NCBI GenBank assembly: GCA_032622095.1
Contig: CP136065.1
Coordinates: 56,665,949-56,729,948 of the forward strand
Source: Siphonodentalium dalli
Taxonomy: Eukaryota; Mollusca; Scaphopoda; Gadilida; Siphonodentaliidae
Direction of reading: 5' to 3'
Length of the DNA stretch: 64,000 nucleotides
Part shown: one piece after another, positions 34,910 to 46,736 of the stretch
Layout of the letters: the number at the start of each line of letters is the position of its first letter
Position numbering within the stretch: the first letter of the stretch is position 1
Position numbers and translations under genes: made by a program
Notes under the pieces: generated by a model
Told to the model about the DNA's origin: nothing
Seen by the model: the letters and a program-made list of their open reading frames with translations, nothing else
Databases searched by the model: none

Positions 34910-35584
34910 GTACGTTGATGGTATCCATGTTGCCATGGTTTTTTGTTATTGTGAGATTATTAGTCTGTGGCAGGCTTTGATCCCTGCATATGTGATACAA
35001 GAACAGTTGTCACTCAAAAGCAAGAAAAAATCTTTTTCATTTCTTTTATTTGTAATTGACACAGTTTATCACAAACCAAAAATCAACATTATTGACATAA
35101 CGTTAATTAACGACAATAAACGAAATTGAAATTCCCAACTACACCTTTTACCGGACGCAGTTCGACTTTTAATCATCCCAAATTTCTCATTCTATAAATA
35201 AAACTCCCATGTTAATATCAGCGCCCACAGCTATCTAGAATCTCTAGGACAGTATACACGCGGCGCGCGTAATAAAGCGACCAAATTCTAAGAAGACTCC
35301 TATTCAGTTATATATCTAGCATAATTTCAGTTTCCCTTTCATCAAGTTCGCTTGTCTTCTTGACAACTCAAATACACGTGGGTTGTCAGATCTCAACCAT
35401 ATTTGGAAAGAAATTTGCCAATGACGATAGCTGTTAAACAATGATTACGGTGTTGCTTAAATTTCCCACTAACAAGTTAACCATCCTTTGGTCTGAAATG
35501 TTGAGAGACGATTCACTCATGAACTATCAAATCTGACAAAATTAATTTGATGAAATATTTAGTGACGATGGTATTTTCTTCCAG
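34910..35584 (+). other. gene 2 intron E-F
   Basis: 675 bp, GT-AG, AT-rich, nothing recognised. Confidence 0.75.
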
Positions 35585-35725
35585 AACGACGAATGGGAAG
35601 TTGATTGTGAACACTGAGATACCTGGGTTAGTCGTCGAGTACAGCACAGATGGGGGCGCCACATGGCAATCGGCAATGGATGAGCCGGACATCGGGACAG
35701 ATAAGGAAATTTTCATACGATCAAG
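35585..35725 (+). CDS. gene 2 exon F: C-terminal Ig-like domain
   Basis: 141 bp: one base, 46 codons, two bases; acceptor TTTTCTTCCAG, donor TCAAG/GTATAG. It codes TTNGKLIVNTEIPGLVVEYS then DGGATWQS and KEIFIRSR, the C-terminal beta-sandwich of chitobiases. Confidence 0.93.
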
Positions 35726-35836
35726 GTATAGTATTTAATCAAAATATATTGTGTGTATTTTTATTCAGTGACACAATAAGGATTACTGAATGTCTGAAAG
35801 TTGGAATATGCACAGTCGCAAAATTGTCATTTGCAG

Positions 35837-35870
35837 ATCGATGTCTACCATTAGTAGAACGTTTATTTGA
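35837..35870 (+). CDS. gene 2 exon G: proposed 34-bp terminal exon
   Basis: Acceptor TTGTCATTTGCAG. One base completes the split Arg codon, then ten codons (SMSTISRTFI) and TGA. It corresponds in position, phase and Ser-Arg pattern to the terminal exon of gene 1 (SASGNRYSRQITF). The intron before it is only 111 bp. Another acceptor at 35767-35768 would give a longer, unrelated tail, so this call is moderate. Confidence 0.6.
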
Positions 35871-36198
35871 TAATATATATAACATAACACACCATAACAT
35901 AACATTTATTAGCATAAAACACCTTGCATGGCAGTATGCAACACATTATGGAGATACGGACTCAGAGTGAGTGTTCATTGTTTTAAATGTGCTTGCATCA
36001 GTGAGCGTGAACAAAATCCCATTTCTAATCGAAATGGCCATGTATCAATCAGAATGGCCTATACTGAAATGTCCCTCAATTCAGATCAAGCTTGAAAATC
36101 AGTCACAATTTTATATATGGCAATTAAACTTTAAAATTGATACACTATAATAATGTATATATAAGATGCTAACACGACCATTCACGTCAGTTACTGTT
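35871..36198. other. downstream of gene 2
   Basis: AT-rich. ATTAAA occurs near 36123, but no clear polyadenylation site was seen. Confidence 0.35.
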
Positions 36199-36600
36199 AA
36201 GATCTTCGATCAAAATATCGCCTAATAAAGTTGCATATCTTATAACATGAATCTGTTTTTTCATTTTTGGGGATCAATTTAAATTGCTGTAGCTTTGCCA
36301 TAGCGCGAAAACCATTATATTCCCAATTAATATCCTCAAAAAGTTCATCTCTCAAGTGATCATATGACTGACATTTCATTATAAAGTGTAATTCATCCTC
36401 AATGGGTTTTAATTTGACCAGACAGTTTAAACATATTCGATCTCCAAGAGACTTCTTCGTTTGAAAATGTCGGCCTTTTGGCTTTTTCTTATGATTACTA
36501 ATCCTAAGTTTTGTGAAACGCATTCTATTCTCCAAACATTTTGTTTCAATACATTTCTCCATAATATACTTATCTTTGAAAATACTATACAGTCGCAAAG
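36199..36600 (-). pseudogene. non-LTR retrotransposon ORF2 C-terminal remnant
   Basis: A 133-residue minus-strand frame has the arrangement common to the end of CR1/L2-type reverse transcriptases: NRMRFTKLRISNHKK, then RICLNCLVK, then EDELHFIMKCQSYDHLRDELF (CxxC...HxxxxC). There is no RT domain, so this is a 5'-truncated relic. Antisense frames are shadows. Confidence 0.65.
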
Positions 36601-37681
36601 TATTTTAACCAATTTTCTTGTTGTCATCGAATATCAGTTTTATAAATTGAGCGACATGTTCATTTCGTAACTTTTGCTTAAAGTCATTAGCTTCACTCCC
36701 GGTGGGTATATATTTCATGTCAGACAGAACTGTATCCGATATACCATAAGAAAGGTCATAAAAAACTAGAAATAAAACCCCAAGGTTGCATATTATTGAT
36801 GCGGTATTCGCCCCGTATTAAATTGTTGAAAACTGCGGTCAGAGTAAGAAATCTTCTCAGATACAACCACATTTTCGGCGCGAATCATCGCGTGGAGGTC
36901 ATGGAATTATATTCGGAAGAAATCGGAACCGCCCGAAAAACGACGAACACGCACGGTTGACAGAACAGCCAAAACAATAGTCGGCATGTCGATAACCGAA
37001 AGTAAATTCAACAAAACACAAACTAGATAATGTGATTATGTCTTGATTTTTGCATCGATATCTCATGTTTTCTAATTGAAATGTCGAGAATTAATTGGCA
37101 ACTAACAAAGTGTACACACTGTGTATATGTTATATATGGATTGTTTGCAAATTTAGGCGTGAATGGGTATTCACAGCATGCAAAATACGATTGGCACACC
37201 TCCGAACCGATCAGCTGATCCAGGTCGTCATGCTTCTCATCGATTGAAAATAAACAAATCGGGGAATTCCTGCCCTTCTTATCAAACGTCAACACATTTG
37301 GTAGAATTTAAGATGAAGTTATCTGCAATGGCATTATTGACTTCTGTAAATGGAAATTATTAGCAATATTTTAAACGCAGAGAGTGCATGAACCACCGAT
37401 CGATCTATAACTTATAATAGCCCAATCGGGCTGAACTAGATCGATTGGTCTTCCTGGCATAGTGGTTGCTGCTGTAAAAGAGGGAACTCTAAATTTCTTA
37501 AATATTAAAATTTTGTTTGTTTTCAGATTTGTACAAGTTTATAATGAATATTACTAGTAAAAAAAATATACCATTGTCTTTCATTAGTTTCAAAATAAAT
37601 GAGAATTTTTTTTAATTGGTAGAAACAGCTGGTCGAAAGAACAATTTAGAGTACTCCCCTTATCCCAGATTAACTTTATAG
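36601..37681. other. no gene seen
   Basis: AT-rich intergenic sequence. The frame at 37163-37363 was considered and rejected as a hexosaminidase terminal exon. Confidence 0.4.
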
Positions 37682-39779
37682 TAGCTAATTGCACTTAAGC
37701 ATAAATTATTTATGCTTAAGCATAATTAACTTACGATAAGCGTAATACATTTGAAATACGCTTAAGTGTAATTGGGTTCATCAGCTATCTCACCTCTATG
37801 GGAGGAAGCCAAATTAACATTTAATAAATAATTGAGCTAAAGCCCCCCCCCCCCCCAATCAAGGAATCTCTAATTATACTTAAGTGCAATAAGAATATTT
37901 CTTATCGCGCTTAAGTGCAATAAGAAGATTCCTTATTGTGCTTAGAGATTCCTTATTGCGCTTAAGTGCATCCTTATTGTGCTAAGCGCAATTAGATATT
38001 TCCTTATTGAACTTAATCGCAATTATATCTTCCCTTATTATATCGCTTAAGCTCAATTATATCGCTTAAGCTCTATTATTTATTAAATGTTAATTTGGCT
38101 CCCCATATACCTCATGTATATTGGTATAACCTGATGTAGGTTACTGGCATTAGTAATGCGGTTGCATCCATTTCAGCTTGAGGGGAGTTCAATGAGAGTG
38201 TATATGAATTACGTTTAAGCGTACTTCATTTACGCTTAAGCGCGGAACTCATTTACACTTAAGCATAATTAATATGAATAATGCTTAAGCAAATACCTAA
38301 CTCCAACTGATTTCCTCTGTCTGAATAATTGAGTCCATCTCATAGTATATGGGGGAGTCGAAACCGATGTTTGATTGATGTCTTATTGCCAGAGTAAATT
38401 TGAGTTTAGAGGAAATCGCATGGGAGACAGCCTTTTCAAATATATTATTTATTAGTGTAAATCAATTGCGCTCAAGCGCAAAAAATATGTGTCTAATAAT
38501 ATATTTGCGCTTTAGCATAAAATTGCCATAAATGTGATCTATTATATGGGAGGCCCTTTTCACATTTATTATTTATTTACGCTTAAGCGCAAATAACCTC
38601 TATCATTTGCTATTAAGCAAATAGATCATATTTGCGCTTAAGCGCAAATCATTTGCACTTAAGCGCAAATAAAATTCAATATGCATTGATCCCCCCTGAA
38701 TTAATTTTACATGGCACAGGCCTAAACACATCACTAAAGTTGATATAGCCCCACCATATGAGGGAAACAATCCCCCAGAAACCCCAAGATCTGTTTTATG
38801 ACCATGGAAATGATATAGATCTGTGTAGGTTATGTTTTTTTTATACAATATACTATATCTCTGGGATGGCGACACAAATTCTTGGGGACAGGGATGCTGA
38901 TATTATGAAAATAGGGGTTTTTCCCCAACTTCAAGTCAATGAGTACACCATATGAGGGAAGCAAACCCCAGTAACCCATAATTCCCTATTTATGGCCATG
39001 GAAATGGTATATATCTGTGCAGGAGATAATAAAATATACATGAGCTCTGTGAGTGAGGCACCAAATCTTGGGACACCAGGGACAGAGATGCTGATATGCA
39101 TATGGAAATATGTTTTTTCTTCAACTTCGAGTCTGTATGGGGCTATTACTATGGGCCCATGCTAATATAATATGAGATGGACTCAATCATTCACATCAGA
39201 GGGATGTAATGGAGTGTTAGGTATTTGCGCTTAAGCGCAAATAAATTGATAGACACATATTTGTGCTTAAGCGCAAATGATTTACGCTTAAGCACAAATA
39301 TTTTCGCTTAAGCGCAAATAAATAATAAATGTGAAAAGGGCCTCCCATACTATTTCCGCTAAAGCGCATATGATTTGTATTTAAGTATAAATGATTTGCT
39401 CTTCAGTGCAAATGATTTACACTTAAGCGTAAATGATTTGCGATTAAGCAGAATCAGAATAAATGTGAAAACGGCTTCTCGTATAATCGCTTAAGCATAA
39501 TTCATTTATGATTAAGTGTAATTAATCTATCAATGAAAATAAATGACCAGTGAGCTTAAGCGTAAATCAATTACGCTTAAGCACACTTTAATCAATTACG
39601 CTTAAGCACGTACACTAGTCATAATTCTATTACTCATAGGAGTAATGCTTTATCTACATCATACGGTTAAGCGTAAGTGAAGTACGCTTTATATGTGTGG
39701 CTGTGTGCATTACACCTGAGTGTAATACATTACGCTTAATTGTAATTCACTTACGCTAAAGTGCAATTAGCTAATACAT
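37682..39779. repeat. CTTAAG palindrome island, 2.1 kb
   Basis: About 23 CTTAAG sites by my count, most within longer dyads such as TTTGCGCTTAAGCGCAAA or TTACGCTTAAGCGTAA. The outermost edges are inverted: TAGCTAATTGCACTTAAG at 37682 and its complement, with one change, ending near 39775. Nested inverted arms lie at 37800-37840 with 38068-38105, 38283-38345 with 39172-39235, and 38540-38600 with 39310-39350. The inner part holds two direct copies of a block with CCATATGAGGGAA, ATGGAAATG and GATGCTGATAT (about 38750-38945 and 38945-39140). A poly-C tract lies near 37843. No coding signal. Confidence 0.85.
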
Positions 39780-41134
39780 GTGAAAAAGGCTTTCCATTAT
39801 AGTTATCATCCATCAGAATGAATAGTGCTTACTAAAGCTTGACAACAGAATTTGCCATTAAAAACATTTCATGGCCAATGAGCTAACAAATGTTCTGTAC
39901 TGGCATATTGAATACCAATTATTTGTACTATTGTACAGGTATAATGGTAATTAAACAGTTTTGAGTTACAAAAGTAAGACAACTCTTTCTGCACGGTACT
40001 GTGCTTGCGGCCAGATTGATGTAAAAATTCGGTCAATGCGCTTACAATTTTCTATAAATAGTAACATTTTGGAATTATTACCTCTCGATCACTGTTCGAT
40101 TATAATCTTTGCCACTAACTCGGCCAATGTTCTTCCGTTTGTGATTTCACGCAACAATTCCCTTTCTATTCCTTCCCTGTCGAATTGACTACCGATTGCG
40201 ATGTCAATTTGTTTTTCGCTTTAATATTCTGATGTGCATGACGCTATTCCAGCGAACAGTTATCCTCCCTAGAAGCCATTTCTGAGAAGTGAGAACGAAA
40301 CCCGATTCAATCCCAATCGAGTCGGAAGTGCTCGGGCATTTCCGTGACTGCACAAGACAACGATTCGGTTTGTTTTTTCGTGTTATTATGGTGAGATTAA
40401 TCGGGACGATTGATGAAATTTTAATAGTTAGCCGAATGGCCGTATAATGTGTACAAACTGACTTCAGGATGGGGGATTTCGTGTATCTGAGTTATTTTAT
40501 TCACTCTTCCCACAGAATGACGCAGGGAACTCAATTGTGAGGTTCAATTTACGTTTCACATCACTTTAAGTGCACAAACAATTACATTCGTATGAAAACT
40601 CTACATCGGAGTACTATTAAGGCCATAATCCTTGAGTGTTCTAATAATTGATATTGTCATGATCTTTTTTTATCTTGTATTGTATAAAAAGTCTTTTCGA
40701 TGTGTGATGCCTGGCTTAATAATTTTTTTCTTCAAATGGCAATGCTATGATACGATTGCGTATATAGAGGTCAGGCCAGGCGGGTTCCAAACATCAAATT
40801 CCCATTAAATAAAAATATGGTTTCATAACTAGTCCTGAGACAGATCCTATAGCGATACGTATAGTAACCATGAGTAACTATATTAATATTGTTCCAGATC
40901 GAGAGATGGACGCAGGTACAGCCGGTTGGTGTCTGTTCGCGGAGAAGTTGCAGAAACACAAAGTTATCACCAAGGTTCAGAGAATAATCGCGCTGCTCTC
41001 TCGTGTTTCGTGCCACTCATTGTAATAATTTGTGGATTCTTCTGGTAAACCACACCAACGTTGGCTGTGGGCTACTGCGTGATACTAAAAGAGATATTCA
41101 AAAATAATGACCAGTTCACAGCTTGATACCAAGT
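39780..41134. other. no gene seen
   Basis: AT-rich intergenic sequence. The frames at 39961-40188 and 40771-41016 have no recognised domain. Confidence 0.4.
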
Positions 41135-41220
41135 GCGGTGGCTCAATTGGCAAAACGCATTGCGCATTGTGTCGTCATAAGCTGCCCAACGATGGTTAGG
41201 TTGATTCGTTCCCGATACTC
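41135..41220 (+). mobile_element. tRNA-like SINE head, weak candidate
   Basis: GCGGTGGCTCAATTGGCAAA has A-box character and GGTTGATTCGTTCCC near 41198-41212 is a poor B box. The stems do not form a good tRNA. Confidence 0.3.
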
Positions 41221-41308
41221 TCGGATTTTAGCTCCGCGCAATTAACTTGATTGGTGTACTTGGAAAAGTCGGTCAATTTTGCTCACTGGTATTTATTAAT
41301 TATAGCAG

Positions 41309-41577
41309 TTAACCCTTTATATATATATACTAAATGGATTCTCCCAGTCAGCATAACAGTCTACATAGGAATGGTCTAGTATTGATTTATAGGGATGTAC
41401 ATGTAATATAAGCAGACGACAGATAAATAAAAGTACAGAAGGACTCATACATTTATTTAGGGAAATGTTTAGATAATAAGTTCAACAAACGTTTGTTGAA
41501 CTTATTATCTGAACATTTCCTATGGGATAACTACTCGTCAGTGATGCTTTAGTATAAAAAGACTTAACCTCTGCGGG
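41309..41577 (+). mobile_element. MITE family E, copy 2
   Basis: 269 bp with TTAA at both ends. The left end is TTAACCCTTTATATATATA then CTAAATGGATTC; the right end contains TTTAGTATAAAAAGACTTAA. The centre is a 36-bp palindrome built from arms ATAATAAGTTCAACAAAC (41472-41508). The 68-bp 3' module occurs once. Confidence 0.8.
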
Positions 41578-41589
41578 CCGAATCGTCAT

Positions 41590-41730
41590 CTCGATTTTAA
41601 CCCTGGCTTTACTAAATGGATTCTCCCATTCAATTATAAGTAGTATACATTGGAATGGTATATTATTCATTTTGAGGGATGTTCAGGAAATATACGCAGA
41701 CGACAGACAGACAAAGAAGGATCCATATTC
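41590..41730 (+). mobile_element. MITE family E, 5' fragment
   Basis: Starts TTAACCCTGGCTTTACTAAA and runs through ATGGATTCTCCCATTCAATT and the GCAGACGACAGACAGACAAA block, then stops. It lies directly after copy 2. Confidence 0.65.
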
Positions 41731-42501
41731 ATATCAATTCTATCGATTTTGTCACGCTCTGGGATTAAAATAAATCGCACCCAGAATGGCTTAAGAGGTC
41801 CTGGCAATTTGTTATGATGCTAGTGGGACAAGATGGTGCTATTAAGAACATGTACCGTTTGCTTTTCTACAGTTGAAGATTTTCACAATCATTGGTTGAT
41901 CAGAACGAATGGAGGAAAAGCAATTACGTCAGTCAATATGTGTAAATTAATAAGGGTTAATGTCTTATGCTATGTTCACATATTGGAAACTTGCTTGGCA
42001 CCTTCTTTTAGACATTTCGTCACAGCTAATCACTCAGTAAGATATCTAGAATTACACAAGTGATTGCATAAATGGCACTTGCGCATAAGTGGCACTTGTC
42101 CGAGTTTAGCCTTGAAATATCTGACAAGAATCAGTTATTCAGTCACTCATGGTATTTCATAACCATATATCCACTGTTGAAAGAGTCGAATGCAAATTTT
42201 ACTTAAGTTTATCAATCGATGTTGAACGGATAAGCTGTACACTTTGTGTGGCAAATTTGCCAGTTTATGAACGTAGTTTGTACAATATGTATATAATATT
42301 TCTTGACCTGCTTGGGTTAATTTCTTAATGTATGCATGTGTTTAACACTGGTGTGAGTACATATTTTATTTTTAAAAGACTTACGCCTTGAGTGAACCGA
42401 AGCCTGGGTAAAGAATATATTTGCTGCTGCCACCCCAGTCAACGTGTCTAAAATGTTTTGACTCGGGGATTTAAGTTATTGTGCTAGTCTAGGTTTCTTG
42501 T
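41731..42501. other. no gene seen
   Basis: The frame at 41833-42063 has no recognised domain. Confidence 0.35.
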
Positions 42502-42739
42502 TTAACCCTTTCTATACTAAATGGATTCTCCCAGTCAGTTAAAAAGTGTATATTGGAATGGTCAATTATTCATTTGGAGAGATGTTAAGGTGATAAAAGC
42601 AGACGAGAGATATATAAAAGTCCAGAAGGAGCCATATTTATTGAGGGTAATGTTTAAATAACAGGTCATTTGTTTAACTTATTATCTGAACATTTCCTAT
42701 GAGATAACTACTCATCAATGATGCTTTAGTATAGAAAGG
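42502..42739 (+). mobile_element. MITE family E, copy 3
   Basis: 238 bp with a terminal inverted repeat CCTTTCTATACTAAA on the left and TTTAGTATAGAAAGG on the right. TTAA is present on the left only. The 68-bp module is single. Confidence 0.8.
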
Positions 42740-42907
42740 AATATGGCCATGCTATAGTTGTAAAAAAAATATATTGGTCATATATTGTTTTTAAACTGTC
42801 ACCATATATATTTATGTTTGTTAATTATGTTATACATATATATTCGCTCATTGAGGAAATAAAACTTACAACAATAAGTGCAGTTCGTCAACACATTGAG
42901 CTGACGC

Positions 42908-43190
42908 TAAGGGTGCGTTCATACACTGGAAAGTTTGCACGGACTTTTTTGCAGGCATTTTATCAAGTTCTCATTTTTCTCATATTTACCAAAGCTAACG
43001 ACATGGCAAGAACAATTTATGTAATGGTGCTACTAACACACTGTCTTAAAAATACCTGTATGATTTACACGTGGTAATGATTCATTTTATATACATGCTT
43101 CCTTTCATATTCTGGCACCATGTGGGGTTCTGTGAGAAAGTGCCTGCAAAACATGCCGTGCAAACTTCCCATTGTATGAACGTACCCTAA
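42908..43190. mobile_element. MITE family G
   Basis: 283 bp with about 35-bp imperfect terminal inverted repeats: TAAGGGTGCGTTCATACACT and GAAAGTTTGCACGG on the left, mirrored by CCGTGCAAACTTCCCA and TGTATGAACGTACCCTAA on the right. hAT-like termini are possible, but target duplications were not confirmed. The 87-aa frame inside is spurious. Confidence 0.7.
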
Positions 43191-44269
43191 CAGCATCTGT
43201 CATATGTTTTAAATGTTAACATGGTGCTGAGGTAATCAATTATTCCAGCCTAATGGAAATATCATTTCCTCATAGTTGGAACCATTAATGACTTGAGTCC
43301 ACTGATTCTCAGAGTTATAAAGTAAATTTGACATCCTCTGCGAACTGTTCGATTTCAAAGGGAGATCATTTTACTTCAGAATTAAGTGACTTTTTTTTAA
43401 AACAGAAAACCATTTTTCCAAAAACAAAATCAAACAGTATAAAACATGAATCATTATGAACATCACAGAACAGAAAGCTAATATTGTGATCTAATACACT
43501 TACATGATTATTAGTTCAAATAGATTCACTTTGGTATAGAGAACATGGATTTATTTTAATAACCAGGACGCATCGTTCTGAAGAAATTATCCAAATTTGC
43601 TTTAAAATTGCTTTTTCCTGCAAAAATAAACCAACACTTGCACTAGATAAATTATCTAGCGTTTCGATGGATCCGCAAGTTTCAGGACATATATTGCGAT
43701 GACACCATCCTTTGTCTGCGTTGAACCGTTCACACACTCTAAATCGCGTTGGGTAAAATTTTACCCACACAATTGTGCATATAGCACCACACGAACATTG
43801 GGTAAATGTTACCCAATGCTGGGCAATGTTTTTACTCAACGCAGGGCAACAATTTACCAAATAATAATTTCCCTTCTGCGTTGAGCGATTTTGTTTTGTA
43901 CCCGTAAATACCGCGACACTTGAGCCCTCTCCGCCAGATTGAATATCGGACTTGAAGTTTAAAACTTGTGTACCACCTTTCATTCTCTTCATTCCTCTTC
44001 GTGGGCGGAGGGAACCCAAAATATAACTCAACCGCACTTATGTGTGCAAACATGCGCACAAATCTCATTCCATGAAAAATCGGCTAACATCAACCAAAGT
44101 TATCATCTAAAACAAAACTTGCGCCCAAAATTCAACAAAGGGCTGTAAATCTGGTCAAATGGGGCAGTCGGTAACCACACTCGAATTTGGTTTTGGGAGT
44201 TTTGAGCCCAAATATCAAGTTTAAATCTATTCTGTATAACAGGGACATATCATTACTATATACCCTGAA
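43191..44269. other. no gene seen; short foldbacks
   Basis: Dyads GTTGGGTAAAATTTTACCCA and GGGTAAATGTTACCC lie at 43745-43815 with TGCGTTGA words around them. The longest frame, on the minus strand, runs straight through these repeats. Confidence 0.4.
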
Positions 44270-44336
44270 ACGGGACAATAACGCACGAACGTACGGGTAA
44301 ACGGGACAATAACGCACGAACGTACGGGTGAACGAA
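44270..44336 (+). repeat. two copies of a 31-bp unit
   Basis: AAACGGGACAATAACGCACG followed by AACGTACGGGT is repeated exactly in tandem. Confidence 0.9.
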
Positions 44337-44371
44337 AGAACAAACACACAGACATAATATGTCGTGTTATT

Positions 44372-44771
44372 TTAACCCTTTACCCAACAGAAGGGCCCTG
44401 TGCCAATGCATTCTCTTATATATGCGAGTCGACCATAGGTCGCCTCGCATATATAAGAGAATGCATTGGCTTAACACATTACAAATTATAAAATTGTTAA
44501 AGAATGTAAGAAAAAATGGTAAAAAGTGTTAAAAAAAGATTTTTTTTAGGCCAATGCATTCTCTTATATATGCGAGGCGACCTATGGTCGACTCGCATAT
44601 ATAAGAGAATGCATTTGCACAGGGCATAACTGTAACTATCACAATGTGGTCAATGAGCCGGTTCCAATGATATCCATATTTGTATGGTTTTATTGAGACA
44701 GACCGAAGATATTTTAGGCTGTTGAAGCTTTATTTGGCCGGTTTTGGCCGGTTTGTTGGGTAAAGGGTTAA
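44372..44771. mobile_element. MITE family D, copy 4 (complete)
   Basis: 400 bp with TTAA at both ends and an 18-bp perfect terminal inverted repeat TTAACCCTTTACCCAACA. Two hairpins with GCATTCTCTTATATATGCGA arms (about 44405-44471 and 44551-44616) face each other across an AT-rich spacer, bracketed by CCCTGTGCC and GGCACAGGG-like words. Confidence 0.9.
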
Positions 44772-45277
44772 ACGGACCTATATATAGAACATAACATCTG
44801 TATATTTATCATATTTATATTTACGAACATGAATGATGAATGATGAATGCTTTATTGCAAAGACACAAATTAATGCGTAACATGCAAAACACATATACAA
44901 TATTTTATAAACAATATGTACACAATGAATATGAGACCCCTCCCTACAAACGTGTTGTTTGTTTTTCTTTGTTCCATTTTTGTTCTTTTAAAAATCGTAT
45001 GTGTATATAAGTTATAATCATCCTTACGTTTTCAATGTCCTTTTGATTATCTGTTTGAATTTTTTACCATTCAATGAGCTAATTCAGCTGCCTTCCACAA
45101 GGTATACAATTAATTGCAATTAAGAGACTTCTCTGAAGGCATTTTTTATAAAAATACAGACTTGTTTCAAACGCGAGATATTTTCTATTGACAAGAGCCT
45201 ATGAAACTTTTCGCGCGAAGGATTTTCCCAGTAATATATAATAATAACACAAGTCTCAGGAAGAACCCACGCACCAC

Positions 45278-45781
45278 CTAGTACAAACGCTATCGCATGC
45301 CAAATGGGGTGGGATGCTGAAAAATCGCAAGCCAATTTGCGCGCGATTTAGTTTGCCGTGTCCCGCGTGACTCAGCATCGCATGCGAATATGTTTCGATT
45401 GTAAAATTCAAAGAAATGTAACTCTAACATACCCGTTATTTAGTAAAAAATCATACCAAAAGAATGACACCACAAAGAGACACGTTTCAAAAAATTCAAA
45501 CTGTTATTGCGTTAAGCAACGTCACCCCTTTTTCAAATTGATATCGAGGCAGTCAGGTCGCGCCAGCGACCGCTGCCGCGGGGGCCTGATGGCTCATAAA
45601 AACAACTCTATATATAAGCGCCCGCGGCTACCACTTTATAGCATCAAGGGTAGACTGAGCAAATCGAGACGGGATGCTGGTCCCGCCAAACTCTCCAGAC
45701 GGCATCGACATATCAAAACGCATGCGATTCTCGCCTATCGTATCCGTATTTGGACGAGATTGTAAGACCATAGCCTGCACG
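45278..45781. other. 504-bp segment absent from the second duplicate
   Basis: Flanked by the direct repeat CACGCACCAC (45268-45277 and 45782-45791). It is GC-richer than its surroundings and contains TATATATAAG at 45609-45618 and several short frames with no recognised domain. It may be an insertion with a 10-bp target duplication, or a sequence lost from copy 2 through microhomology. Confidence 0.6.
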
Positions 45782-46111
45782 CACGCACCACAGTGTATAT
45801 TTGTGATGGCCATCTGCCCTGTGTTCAGCCCGTATATACTCTTTGATGAGTGGGCTCACCTTTTTCATAGTAAAAAGGCCAGAAAGTATCCAACTGTTAA
45901 TTGGATCGTATGTATAACATCATAATGCACTTAAATTGTATTAAGAATTGGTTATAGAGTAGCTGGTGAGCGGTGACATTCAACTGCTCAAGGAAAAAAA
46001 GGAAAAGAAGGAATCTATTTTTTTTCCCGAGGGGAGGTGGGGGTTAGACGTCTATTCCGAGAAACATGACTGAGACCCCATTAGACCAGACATGGAGCAC
46101 ATATAACTCAT

Positions 46112-46614
46112 TTAAAGGCACGTGCGGCCTTAATTGTCGAAAATATTCATATTTGTTCCAAACACCGTAAACAGAAAAACATTAAAACGCATACAGTTCC
46201 GTTCATATATACCATGACCATCGCGTAAACAGCATGTTATCATAAAGACCTACTATATTTTACCTAAGCAAGAGCCTGATTGTGTTACAGAAGACAGCAC
46301 AATGCTACTGGCTAATCACACACAAATGGCATAAACGCTCTTTATTAGTTCCATATCAGATATTCACCAACAAAGAACGCTCTTTATGTTTACCATCATA
46401 ATATAAACAAACACCAGAAAAGTAACTTTTTTATGCTTTTGTTTACATAACAATAGTCAAACAAATGACCATAACATACTGTTTATGCGATATTTCTTAT
46501 TTGTATACGGACAAAGTCTATCTACATTTTGATGTTCTTTCTGTTTGTGGCGGTTTTTGACGGGTGGAGATGTTTTCACAGGATACCCATCGCCAAGGCC
46601 AACCGTGTCTTTAA
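46112..46614 (-). mobile_element. MITE family A, full copy
   Basis: 503 bp with TTAA at both ends, inverted relative to 7077-7579, with very high similarity. Left end TTAAAGGCACGTGCGGCCTT. Confidence 0.9.
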
Positions 46615-46736
46615 TACAGCCATTACGATTAGATTAACTGAGATGGCTGCATAATCATATAAAGAATGTATCATGAGCGCCATATCACTGAAAATTTGCG
46701 AAATGAGGAATATTTTTTACTTCTCTTTTATTATTT

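Larger units (their letters stand above)
18390..35870 (+). other. gene 2: chitobiase-type beta-N-acetylhexosaminidase
   Basis: Seven exons (18390-19052, 19783-20204, 31447-32175, 32888-33128, 34663-34909, 35585-35725, 35837-35870) join without a stop to about 824 residues plus TGA. The order is CHB_HEX domain (about 1-160), linker and GH20b domain (about 220-325), GH20 (beta/alpha)8 barrel (about 326-750), C-terminal Ig-like domain (about 768-824). Chitobiases are about 850-880 residues, so only the signal-peptide exon is missing. The enzyme family removes terminal N-acetylglucosamine from chitin oligomers by substrate-assisted catalysis, usually outside the cell or in lysosomes. The catalytic Asp-Glu is present, so activity is expected. 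Confidence 0.9.
44814..46711 (+). repeat. direct duplication, copy 1 (1.9 kb)
   Basis: Matches 48454-49834 at high identity from TTTATATTTACGAACATGAA to GCGAAATGAGGAAT, except for a 504-bp segment (45278-45781) present only here. The left part read on the minus strand looks like the 3' end of a non-LTR element: TGCAATAAAGC followed by CATTCAT repeats. Family A MITE 46112-46614 is included in the duplication. Confidence 0.9.

Noticed and set aside
35769-35970. Alternative terminal exon of gene 2 after TTTTTATTCAG
   Set aside because: The translation after this acceptor has no resemblance to the C-terminus of the family or of gene 1.
37163-37363. Frame containing RSADPGRHASHRLK, resembling the last strand of hexosaminidases
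   Set aside because: No acceptor gives the required phase in front of it. The exon at 35837-35870 fits phase and spacing better.
42814-43077. 87-residue frame
   Set aside because: Mostly inside MITE family G; no domain.
43516-44037. 173-residue minus-strand frame
   Set aside because: It runs through short foldback repeats and has no recognisable domain or gene structure.
45358-45765. Basic 135-residue frame resembling a histone-like composition
   Set aside because: Spans the border of a presence/absence segment, has no histone motif, and an overlapping frame is equally open.
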